Part shown: positions 1-12,900 of the stretch, one piece after another
Layout of the letters: each line of letters begins with the position of its first letter
Position numbering within the stretch: the first letter of the stretch is position 1
Assembly: GCA_922989275.2 (NCBI GenBank)
Contig: OV277872.1
Span: 34,203,619-34,267,618 of the forward strand
From: Gari tellinella
Lineage: Eukaryota; Mollusca; Bivalvia; Cardiida; Psammobiidae
DNA length: 64,000 nucleotides
Reading direction: 5' to 3'
Notes under the pieces: generated by a model
Seen by the model: only the letters and a program-made list of their open reading frames with translations
What the model was told of the DNA's origin: nothing
Database searches by the model: none
Position numbers and translations under genes: made by a program

Positions 1-493
1 AAGGTTCCAACTAGCGTCCCGCTTGTAATCTCGACGTGGGGCTCAAACCTGAACTGATAGGCTGAAGCAAAACATCGTGTACTGATCAATACATGCTCAT
101 TACATGCTCATGTGTCGATATTTTAGCTCTTGTATAGGGTACCTAAATTCTACTCTTTGTGAATGGTTTAAACCGTTTTCCATAGCCTACAGTACAAATC
201 ACAGATATTTTATCCAACTCCCGGTGTTTAAGACAAACTGAAAATAAAGCTGTGTCGGCATCAAACTCCAAACATTTAGCTTTCATATCTGCACTCTTTC
301 TTTGCATTCGCTCATTGAACTTTCATGAAACTTGTTAGGTCTCATTACTACCGCCCAAGTGATGAGGTCCACAATGCATTTTGTTTCGGTTTAATAATCA
401 ATGCATTGGTTTCATTTTTGCTCCTACATTTCAGCAAGACATCTTATTCTGTTGAAGTCTTGCTTAAAAGTTGGCAAACAGGAGTGTTATATG
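1..493. other. No gene seen; intron of the SLCO gene
   Basis: AT-rich sequence without a recognisable exon or clear repeat. It lies upstream of the first visible SLCO exon, so it is inferred to be intronic. Confidence 0.4.
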
Positions 494-752
494 TAACCCT
501 TTATCCCATAAATGCACACTTTTACGCTCCTATTTATTCATACCATAAGAAAAGTAATCCCCAGCTAGGAATTACTGGACATGAAAAATAAAAGGCATTT
601 CCAGTACCTTTCCACATGATAACTTAAAGCAGGCTGAAAGTAAAGCAGAATGCTTCTTAAGAAGCATTCTGCTTTACTTTCAACCTGCTTAAAGTTAGCA
701 TCTGTCTTCAAAGCTAGAACTTTGCTATGAGTGGAAAGGGTTACAAGTTTAA
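494..752. mobile_element. F4 MITE
   Basis: Ends read GTAACCCTTT and AAAGGGTTAC, so the usual TTAA target has one changed base at each end. The centre is the F4 hairpin, with AAGCAGAATGC meeting its complement at about 660. Confidence 0.65.
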
Positions 753-883
753 AAGCTTAAGCAGCTTGGGCATGTGTACAACGTAAGTCAAAAGATAGTG
801 AAATTTACCCATTGAAATTTACATGGCAGATAATTCAATGATATAAATGTTTTACTATATTTACTGTTTTGTACTATATCTAG

Positions 884-970
884 GCATTTTGACGGCATTT
901 ACAATATTTGGACCATTCTTAGCGATAACCGCAGGAGGATTGTTCAACAAAGTTCCAGTAGATTTGAAAG
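884..970 (+). CDS. SLCO: SLCO exon 1 of 9 visible (membrane helix)
   Basis: Acceptor TATCTAG at 877-883, donor GTAATG at 971. It encodes a hydrophobic helix with FGPFLAITAGGLFNKVPVD, which matches the OATP helix that ends in a GxxF...VD motif. The exon ends after the first base of a codon, completed by AG in the next exon. Confidence 0.85.
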
Positions 971-3900
971 GTAATGTAAATTTCAGGAAATCTGTTCACT
1001 GATAACTAGTATTCATTATTCAACGAAGAACCATGGATATATTTAATGCTACTATAAACATGTTTGAAAACATAATTATTGATTACGTATCGATGATTTA
1101 AAGATATTTCTCAGTTAGATAAATTCCATATGTGCTACAGTTGATATCATTACTAGTGATGTCATCATTTTTTGCAGTGACGATATCATTTTTGTGACCT
1201 TACGTCACAATATCTTTTGTGAGGTTGCGCGTTCCTTAGCAATTGATTCTGTATTTTCTCTGTAAAATCGTCATTAAGATATATATAATAGATATAATAA
1301 TCGATTCCGTTGGATGGATATGAAAAATTTATCACGAGAATGGGTTGTTATCTGGTTAAAAAAAAAAGTCCACAGGACTCGTGTTGTTAACCAGATAACA
1401 ACCCATTCGAGTGATATATTTTTATACCACCCAAAGGAATCGATTATCCTCTATTTTTCTATTGTATGGACCAAATGTCGGTCGAATAAATGCCAGTTTA
1501 ACACATCCTGCCTTGGTCCTTGGTTCTACTCCTTCTTTATTTTAAATAATGTATGAAACAAGTTATAACAAATTGTACAAATCATTTTTCCATGGTTCGA
1601 ATGGACCCGGATGTTGTCATTTCGATGGGAGGGAACAGGGATGTCTGTGGAAACCCATGTGTCCGTCACATACTGCCCCGACCAGGGATCGAACTTGTGA
1701 CCCATTTGTGAAAAGCGAGTACGCTAACCAATTCACTATCCTGACACGCCGTAGACATGCACTGTCTGATGCAAGCCAAAAGTAATGCAGAAATCTCATG
1801 TAGGAGCATTCTGCATTATGTTCGTCCTGCATTTTGCTGCCAGCTGTATAATGAAATGCTAATTTGTATTGTTTTAGTGACTGCGTTACACTTGTACACG
1901 TTATGAAATAGTGACATCAAAAAGCTGTTTAACCCCCTTAACGCTTTGCCTTACACAATTGCTGCTGTCTGCTTTTACTTATCAACTTAAAAGTTTAGGA
2001 AAATTGTCTAAAGATATTTATTATCATAAGGAGTATCAAACAGTTTATATCCTGATTAATTTCCATGTTACGCGGCAACTGATTAGAATCAAAACTACTT
2101 GAACATTAACAACTGTTGTACTCGGGATCAGACAATGACCTGGGTCCAATGTTATAAAGCGTCTCACTTGAGTCTGATATTGTTCTCAAGCTTTTGATTA
2201 GTCAGATTTGAGCCTAGGCTAAAATCTTACCAATCAAATGCTTGAGAACTACTTCAGACTCAAATCAAAAATTTTATAACATTGAAGTTTGGGTTAACAA
2301 ACCCCACCCCAGCACGACTTAGTCGGGGGATACTGATTTTGATATGTCTGTTTTCCTGGCCTGTTTGTCTGTCTGTCTTTGCACAACTTTAACCTTGGTC
2401 ATAACTTAGAAGGTGAAAAAGACTGAAGTTTACATTGGCCATATATAACTTTGGAACTACGTGTACATGTTATAGATATTTCATATTTGGTAGGTGTACT
2501 TATCTCAAGAAGCTCTTCGGCTCATTTTAAGTTGGGTTAAGTTCAACGTAGGCCAAGGATATTTAAAGGTCAAATGAACTGAACTTTACATTGGCCATAT
2601 CTTTGGAACTACATGTGATACAGACTTCATATTTGGCATGTGTACTCAACAAAAGCAGTTGTTGAGCCCAGTACTTTGGTCATGTCCGACAAAGGTCGAT
2701 GTCATTTAGAGGTCAAATAGTCTGAATTTAACAGAATGCCATTACTTTGGAATAACATGTTATAGAGAATTCATGTTAGGCATATGTCCCCTAAACTCAA
2801 GAAGCGCTTGTGACCAGTACACACTGGGTCATGTCAGGCAAATGTCAAGGTCATGTAGAGGTAATGGTCGCATCAGGGGTCATAGTATTTCACAAACACA
2901 TCTTGTTTTATAAAGAATTACAGTAAAAACCCTCTATTACGACCACTAATACGAAGGCTTATTGGTTGTATAAAAGACAGGGGACAGCTTTCTGTTTTAC
3001 TGTCACCTTGCTTTAAGCAGTCACCTGTTCTTGACCCCTAATAATTAACACACTTTAGGGGTCTTAATAGAAGGGTTTTAATGTACATTCTATTTTCAGA
3101 GACGTCGATTAAACCCGAGGATCCCCGGTGGATAGGCGCGTGGTGGCTCGGCTTCATCGTATTTGGTGCAGCAGCAGCTTTGGTTTCTGTACCGATTTTC
3201 TTTTTCCCGGCTTCATTGAAGAAGGCACCACCTGAGCAGAGTAACAAATCTGCCGAGTATATAAATGCAGCAAACTTAACAGAGAACAAAAAAAGCTTTC
3301 TTAAGAAGGCAACAGGTACGTAACCCATTTCTCAACCTCCAAAAGCTCGAATCTTCTGTATCCATCGAACAAGCTTTCTTTTTTACTTGAACAATGCTTT
3401 GCAGTGGAGAAAACGTTATTCTTTCCCTACAAACGCGTTTACACTACAACTATTATTTCCACTGTAAACGGTTTAGAACCTGATCAGATTCCAAAATTCT
3501 TGCCACTCATATTAAAGTGAATATTCAGAATTGTCAAAATGTTTTCATTTTGTATATTTTCTAACAATTCGTTATTGTTTCGTTTGCCTTTAAACGAAAA
3601 GAATAACGTATTCCCCAATGTAATAGGTACCTGTTTTAACCTTTTACATGCTAGATAATGTTTTAGTTTGCAAAACTTGTCGTCTGCTACTTTTCTCAAA
3701 CAAATATTTTCAAAAAATATTTTAAAACGGGTTAGAGTGTCAAATAGTTTGGATCCTGATGAGGATCCAAACTGTTGGCAAAAATAATTACGATTCCACC
3801 GCTACGTGCAAAGAGTCAACCGTTTACTCCATAGAAACGCCCTATGGCGCCTCAACATAGTTCCTCTTCATAGAAAATCAATGCATATTCATGCTTTTAA

Positions 3901-6900
3901 ACTGGCTTAATAAAATAACAAAAGGTAGCTTAACCCCTTCACCACCGGAGTCACATAAAGCCGACTTTGCAAACAGTTTAGAACCAGATCTGTCGCCGTG
4001 AAACGGGGTGTCTGATCAGGATCCATATTTGTTGACACTCATGTCGATTTCTCTTAAGTCATACATCATTATGTTCAACTTTGAATCGATATTGTCTACT
4101 ATGGACATTTGTGAGGTTAACCCTATAGCCCTCTGTAGAGATTACTGATTACATATGCAAACAGTGTAGACCCTGATCAGAGGGCTCCTATAGGAGCCCT
4201 CTGATCAGGGTCTGCACTGTTTGATATTTTCATTGGTTTTTGTTGTCATACCAAAAATGTAACAGTAGACTGGTTCAAACTACCTGTACTAGAAGAGTCC
4301 AAAAGGATTATAAATAGATATTAGATCTAAATTTAGGGTTGAAAGGGTTGATAAGTTAATTTCTTAATTGTTTTTTTTATATCTTCAGGAATGCCAAGAT
4401 CCATTCTACGGGTGTTTTCACAGCCTATATATGTGGCTCATGTCTTATCAACAGTTACCTATTTGATGGCCGTCATCGGTTTGGCATCGTTTGGGCCAAA
4501 ATATATTGAAAATCAGTTCCAAGTACCTACTTGGAAAGCCAATATAATTCTTGGTAAGTAATTTTTTACTGGCATGTTGAAATGCAGAAATGCATGGTTA
4601 CTTGTCGCACAGACAAACAGATTTAAAGCGACAATTAAAATGCTATTGTTCAAGGTTTGAATTAAGGATAAATGGCATCGATGTAGAAGGAAACCATGAT
4701 ATAATTGTCCAGTGCTTAACCCTTTGCCTCATAGCTTGTTTCTAGTTTTGAAGACAGGTGACCACTTAAAGCAGGTTGAAAGTAAAGCAGAATGTGCCCT
4801 AAGGCACATTCTGCTTTTCTTTCAGCCTGCTTTAAGCTAAAATCTGCTAGGCTATATAAAATATGTGTAATGGTAATTGTTCATGAGGGTATAAACTGGA
4901 ACTATTTTCTTCAGCGGAGGAATTAATTGAATACGCTAAAAGTCGCTTCTATGGGGGAAAGGGTTAATTGCAGTACCTTAATCAGGGTCTTCACTTTCAA
5001 TATCGGTAAAAATAAAGCACTCTCTGCTTTGACAAGTAAAACAATTAAAAGACAGACCCATAAATGGAGATTCATTCATGACTGTATAAATTGAAACTAC
5101 ATGTATTTTTCTTCTGTGGAGGAATTAATTAAAATCGTATAAATTGGTATGTATGGGGTTATGGGTAAAGGCCTTGTTCCAGCCTTATCTGTAACTTGGC
5201 CAGCCTGTTAATGCCTTGTACATGTATTTGTATGGGTTGCCAGCTATATGTAGCGTGTTCAATTAACACTGTTTGCTGTTTGCGTGCAGAGTACAGTAGA
5301 GAAAACATTTTCTTTCCAAATAACCCCGGTTATGCTTAAACTCTTATTTTCATTGCAAACAGTTTGGAGCCAAACCCGGCGTCTCATCAGGCTCCAAACT
5401 GTTTGCCACTCAGATTAAAACTTGTAGTCGGAAACGTCAAGAGGTTGTCATTTTCTATATTTCATTGCAATGCGTTTGCGTTTGAAAGAAAGAATGACTT
5501 TTTCTCCATTGTATTTCAGACCGGTAGCCAACTCGCAATCGATGGACATCGACGGTCAACGATTTCTTTACTGAACTAATCTCTGTGTTCTTTTCAGGGG
5601 TTGAAAAGCTTACCACAACATCTATAGGTACAATTACGGGAGGCATAATCAGTAGACGATTGAAGCTTGGGTTGACTGGGTGTGTCAAGATGGTCCTGAT
5701 TGTGAGATGTTTTGGCATTGTCACCCAAGCATTTAATTTCATGTTCGGCTGTGATCATCCTGAAATTGCTGGGTACGACATTAAAAGCAGGTAAAACAAT
5801 GAATTTCATTTTAGCCATATGAAAGATACACATATGTCATTGAACATTAAATGAAGCTTATTGAAATACCGCATAATTCGTTTATTCTGTTGCCTTAGTA
5901 CTTTACAGTTTTGAGGAAAACATGGCATTATTAATTTTCTACGGAAAATATCTTTGCGGTGTCGACATGTCTTGCATGCGAAATCGGAAAGTATTTGAGT
6001 TACCTGAGTCAATTTTAAAAATTTTAAAATAGATATCAGCGCAAATCTTACATGTAAAATAACAACATCAGGTAAGTGAAACTCTGTGCAAAATATATGA
6101 TTTAATAACAAAAACATCACCATATTTTCGACATGTACCAGATGAGATCAACACACGTCGAATAGTTTGGATCTATTGATACGATGAATTTCGTGATATC
6201 TCAGCCAAACTGGAGTCAAATTGTTTGAACATGCAGAGCGAAGTAGCACTTAGCAGACTATTTAATATAATATTGATCCTTTACCTGATAGCCTATTTCT
6301 AGTACTTAAGATAGGTGACTGCTTAAAGCATGTTGAAAGTAAAGCAGAATGCGCCTTAGGGCGCATTATGCTTTACTTTCAGCCTGCTTTAAGCTATCCT
6401 GTGCTATAATATAGAAAATATTCCCTATAATACATATTCATTACTGATTAAATTGGAACTATTTTCTTTAGCGGATGAATAAATCATATCTGCTAAAAGG
6501 CGCTTCTATTGGGGAAAGGGTTAACAGTTACTGCAGTAATCAACCACTCTTGCACGATTTTCACACAGTATGTAAAGGATATGGATAACATTGTAAAATG
6601 TGACTATTGACTAAATATTACTTGTTGAATTATTTATGCTACTCTGATAAACTATAATTTGTATGTGTGATTTGCATGATCACTCCAGTGACACTAGATG
6701 GCTAGATGTAGCAGCTGTACTTAATGCCAATAAAATGTATTGTATTATAAAATGTGATAATCACTTTTTATATTGAGAAAAAAGCAATACTGACTACGAA
6801 AAAATGCAACGTCTTGACCATTTCGTTCGCCATGTGGCAAATCAAATTTAGCAATATATGGGCATTCATGTTTGTTTCCTCTTTCGTTATTAATGTTTTG

Positions 6901-9900
6901 CGAATTTTAAATTTGCGGAGAAGCATCTGACTGCAAATATAGCAGAAATAAAACAACCACAGAAAAACAGTAACACGGTAGTTATATATATATAGATGCC
7001 AGGACATCTATGTGGAAACCTCTCACAGAGAACTACTGTTGTTTTAACCCTTTACCTGCTAGCATTGTTTCTAGTATTGAAGATATGTGACTACTTAAAG
7101 CAGGTTGAAAGTAAAGCAGAATGCGCCCTAAGGCGCGTTCTGCTTTACTTTCAGCCTGCTATAAGCTATTAACTGCTAGAATAAGGAAAGTTTTAAATAT
7201 GACACATATTCATTACGGTATAATTTGGAACTATTTTCTTCAGCGGATGAATAAAATGAATGTGCTAAAAGTCGCGTCTATAAGGGAAAGGGTTAAGCTA
7301 CCAACTCGAAAGATACTGAAAATGCCGTTTGTATTTTATTATCAGCACTTCCTAGGTGGGGGACTACTCTCATTAGTGTAGAAACAATATGTTTAAATGT
7401 GCATTTATGGGGTAATGGGCTAAGAGTCATTATATAGCTTTGAGTGGATGCAAATCCTTCTTCATCAGTTAAAGATAAAATGCTTTACTAACAGCCTTCA
7501 AAATCCTTGATGTTGCCTAATAGACATTTGCACCAGGGTCTCATATGAGAGTAGACGAAACCGTGTAGTCTCTCATAGGTTGAGAAAAAAGGCTTTTAGT
7601 AGATGATATACAGTCAATAGTGTACTAAGCGACCATTCAGTGAAGTGGGGACACATTTTAACCCTTTACCTGATAGCCTATTTCTAGTATTGAAGATAGT
7701 TGACCACTTAAAGCAGGTTGAAAGTAAAGCAGAATGCGCCTTTAAGGCGCATTCTGCTTTACTTTCAGCCTGCTTTAAGCTTCCATGTGATAAAATATAG
7801 AAAATATTCCCTATACTATATATTCATGACTGATTAAATTGGAACTATTTTCTTCAGCGGAGGAATAAATCATATCCGCTAAATGGCGCTTCTATGGGGG
7901 AATGGGTTAAGACAGGTGACTGCTTAATGCAGGGTGGACATTATGCACATCTATCCTATAGAAGCGTTCTGCATTATTCCTATCCTGCATTAAGTAACAA
8001 CACGTATATTTTATTGAATAATCTCATCTAAAGCTTTGTTACACATTGACTGGATCCTGACTAGACTTTGCATACTCCTGGCTCCAAGGTTATAAAGTGT
8101 TTGAGTTAAGTCTGAGTTTGTTCTCAAGTATTTGATTGGTCAGATTTGAGCCTAGGTGATTGAGGACGACTTCAGACTAAACTCAAAAGCTTCATAATCT
8201 GAGAGCCTGTTTCTCTATTATATCCAAGGGTGATAGATATTGTCAAAGCAAAAGTCCAAAGTTTATATTTACTGCTTTACGTTTTTATTCCACTGATTGA
8301 AAACTAAGTACAATTTCCCAAAATTATATTCAATTTTTCATAGGTCATTGTTATGCCACTAAACCAGAAACAGTTAAGCACAAAGTCTGTACACATCTTT
8401 GTTAGACTTTGAGTATAGCTCTGGTTCAGCGGACGTGGTTCAGTGGTAGCACACTCGATTACGATGCCAGCACTAGTGATTTCAATTCCTTACTGGACCA
8501 AGGCCTTCGAATGAGACTACGTGTATATAAAACCGAGGTCCGATGTATCAGTTCTTTACATTGGGCGTCTAAAAGAACAAGAGAACTCTGTCGATAACAA
8601 GAGCATCACATCCGGATTTTCTGAATAAGCCCCACCTCTCTCTGGCGTCCATTTAAGCCCATTAATGGCAGAAACGGACGTTAACAAACAAACAAACCAA
8701 TCTGGTTCGACTTTGGGTAAGCCGGAGCATGTCAGGTTTTACAACCATATTTATATCCCTTTTTGTATTTTCAGTTTTTCAGAGAATATGTCATGTCAGT
8801 GCTCAAGTACGAGTTATCTCCCTGTGTGTGCTGACGGCCAAACATTTTTTTCTCCATGCTACGCTGGCTGTCAAACAGAGATTAACAACGTGAGTTTATT
8901 GTACATTTATTTCATTATCTGCTCGCTTATTGAATTACAGTAGTAATCTTTATTGTGTCCACTAAATGAGGTTTAGTTTTGGGCGTTTAACCCTATCAGG
9001 ATCAAGTTATTCAGGAGATTTTTACCTCTTCACCGCTTTATTGTCGTTCGCTTTAGTAATGTTGTCTGCAAGACACGTTTCAAAATAATTTAAGGTTGTA
9101 TTGTGACTTAATGAAAATCGTTAAGAGTGTCAAACAGTTTCGGTCCTGGTCGTATCTACTGTTAATTGCACTGTTTCGTACCTACTGTTAACTGCACTGT
9201 TTCGTACCTACTGTTCGTACCTACTGTTTGCACTGTTTCGTACCTACTGTTAACTGCACTGTTTCGTACCTACTGTTAAAATTGCATGCTTCTGTAGAAG
9301 AAAACGTTCGTTTTCCTTGGAATTTTGTGAAACCGTCAGAGCTCTATTGAAGAAGGAGTCTAGTATAGGAATAAACAACATATTTTTGACGTTCATGACG
9401 GTATGACTACATTAGCTTCGCAGGGGGTAAATTGCGTAAACGCCCAAAGGGCGTTTTAGTTAAATTTACCCCCCGAAGCTAATGTAGTCATACCGTCATG
9501 AGCGGCAAAGAGATGTTGTTTATTCCTTATATTTATATTTTCTGTCTGTCAATTTAATGTGTTTATTGTCCAGATTTGTTTTTCTGTATAAGAATTTATC
9601 ATATACCGGTCAAAGAGGTTTGATAGATGTAATGTCGATGTAATAGCCATTCCAGTTTCTAAATATGGTGAGAAAGTAGTCCCAACTACATGTACTCTAA
9701 CTGTATTAAAAATTCATGATTTTTTCCAGTAAACTTTCTCTCTGTGAATGGAAAAGACTTACAAGGCAAACAAATAACAGTGCAACTTGAATATCTATTG
9801 CCAAAGCACATTCTAAAAATACAGGTAGCGGTTGTTTTTTTAACCCATTTACACACATAGCAACGCGATGGCAACGACCTATGGGTCTGTATCACTCCGC

Positions 9901-12900
9901 TAGTGTCATATGACCGTCGACCAATGGGAGCTTAGTGTTAAGTGCCCGATGTAGTCTATTTGAAGAAGTCCACGAATAGCACGGGCGAAATCCGAACTGG
10001 CTAATACCAGTTCCGAAGTGTAGGTTCATCGACAGATGTACCGCAAATTTTTAATAGGATTACATAAAGACTTTACAAGGTGAATGTAAATATTATTATA
10101 TGTGTCCAATATCTTTATTCCGTTACAATGATTAATTTGTAGGCAAACTCTTCTATCTATGGAAGCCGGATAATGCCACTTTTACAAGTTTTTCGGGGTT
10201 ATTTTTTATCTTTAAAATTCAAGTTTTTATCTTGAAAATTCAAGATACTATCTTTAAAATTCAAGATACTATCTTGAATTTTCAAGATAATAACTTGAAT
10301 TTTCAATATAATTTCTTTTTGTAAAAGTGACACTATGCGGCTTCCGTATCTACCCCTGTGTGTCCGTGCTTTCCTCTGTCCATTTCTTGTTGATTTGTAT
10401 GTTTGTTTGTCTTGTTCATCAACATAATATAAATTATTATATGCCTTTGCATGACATCGAGCGTTTCCGCGTGTATTGCACAGTAAAATACAAGAGTCTG
10501 TATCAGCCACCTTGTATCAGCCACTTTGTATTTTACTCTGACCTCGCTTTCGATTAAACGTGACGTCATTTACGTACGTGAACAAGTGCCGCGTTATTCA
10601 TTGTGGCAAACAAAAAATCTTGTTCTGCTTCAAATAACTAATAAATTTTGGCTATAAAATGATTTAAACAACTATTTAATTGTTTCTGGTGTGTATTCAA
10701 GGCATATAATAAACACATCACCAGTTGGCAGTGTGCTACAGAGTGTTGCATTTAGCTCTCGACGTTTTTGGCGGAAACAACCTATCAGACTCGCGCCAAG
10801 GCGCTCGTCAGATCGGCTATTTCCGCCTAAAACGTCTCGAGCTAAATACATCACTCTGTATCGCACTGTCAACTGGTAATGTGTATGTACATACTAAAAT
10901 GTCGATATTACAGTTTTCAATTAAGCCACAACCTTATGATTTTACAGGAATTGTTCATATACTACAGATATGCATATTGTCAGAATTGTTATATGCTTCA
11001 ATGTTTCTCTTCTTTATATCTGCACCAAACAGTATGGTGTGACTACTCATTGATATCAGCTCGAAGGGACACTTTTAAAGAGTAGTCACACCATAGAATT
11101 TTGATCACACATAAGGATTTAAGTTTGGGAAATACTCCGGGTCCCATTATCTGGAGCCATGTGCCATCATTCCTTTGTATTTCCAGGAGTACACTGATTG
11201 TTCAGCTCCCCTCTCTGGTACAGTCGAGCTGGGTATGTGTGACACAGGCTGCAATTTTCTGCTTCCATACATTGCAGTAAATGCAATAAGTGCCCTTGTA
11301 CAAACGACTGCAATTGCTCCATCTATTGTCATCATATTGAGGTAAGTGATGGTGCAATAAAAACATTAATTGTCTATTGAAATGTTAAAAGAAATTGACT
11401 TCAATTATGAATGATAATCAGAACAACTCCAATTAATATATAATGATTGCCTTTGATGATTAGCTTAAATGTGCTGCTGTTACAGTTAGTTCAAACATAT
11501 ATACATGTAATTGTAATATAATTATAGTATAATTATATGACTGTATAATTATTATACAGTCATCTAGCAGAATACAAATTTAAGTGTATAGCTGGGTAAA
11601 GAGTGTGGTGCTTCACTGCAATGCTTGATAGCTCGGTGGGTAGAGTGTTGGCATAGTAAATCAAGGGTTCAGGAGTCAATGACTGAAGAACGGGTAAAAT
11701 ATTTGTCCGTCTCAGACGGTCTAATTTCTATTTAGACCTCGAGTTTCTAAAGAATTTTAACCAATCAGAAAAAATCAGAAATCTAGGACAATGCTCACTT
11801 AATTAAAACACAATACATGCACTCTCATTGGTGAGTGAGCCAGAAAGGCACAGGCTGGTGTACTGATATATCTCGCAGATACAATTTAGATAGAAAACCT
11901 TGCAAAATAATGAGATACTGTCTTATTTGTCGTCATTTCTAAATTCTGCGTGGATCATCTTTGAATATAGCGTGTGGTAAATTCTATTTATAAATGAAAC
12001 AAAATCAAACCAGTGATATAGACATGTTTACACACTGAATACTGTGTAACAAACAATTTAACCTTCGACGAATATTTTTTTAAAGAAATTACTTGTTATA
12101 TCTATTACAGGAGTGTCAAAGAGAAGGACAGAGCCATGGCAGTTGGTATGCAGTCTTTCCTCGCTTCACTGTTAGGTTTGTCAGTTTCTTTATCCTTTAT
12201 TCCTTCAGGGCTGCCATTTCTCCGGATTTTTCCTAAATCTCCGGATTTTTTCCCAGTTCATGGTAGCTTAAAGCAGGCTGAAAGTTAAGCAGAATGCGCC
12301 CTAAGGCGCATTCTGCTTTACTTACAGCCTGCTTTAAGTAGTCGCATGTCAACAAAACAAGAAAAAGGATATAGGGTAAAGGTACGATACGTAAAAACGC
12401 ACTTGAAAAAAGCAAATTGGAAATCTTAGGATTGTTTATGTAAACTTATGGCAGCCCTGTCCCTTTCCATGTCAAGTTTTATCATTTGTTTGAGCCCTCT
12501 AACCGCCAAAATGTCGTCTGCATTGGTAGATCTAGTGTCGTCTGCAATGTTTTTAAAGTCAGATTGAGAGCTGTTTTGACTGAAGAAATGTCGATACGAG
12601 TGTCAAATAGTTTGGATCCTGATCAGACGCCGCGTGACGCGGTGTCTGATCAGGATCCAAACTGTCTGCAATTTCGCCTTATGACGCCATTGGTAGTGAA
12701 AGAGTTAATTGTTATTATTCCTTGATTGGATCCAGATCTACTGCAGTGTAGCTGAATATTTGATCAGAATCAAAACTCATCACCACACCTTTCGATATTT
12801 CTTTCGACAAACTGCCTTAACTATTTCACTGCCAACGGCGCCAAAAAGCAACGTTGCAAATAGTTTGGTAACGAGGCGTCTGATCAGGATCCAACCAGTT

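Noticed and set aside
9155..9285. Possible CRISPR-like array of regular repeats
   Set aside because: The units are direct tandem without spacers, and the DNA is animal nuclear.
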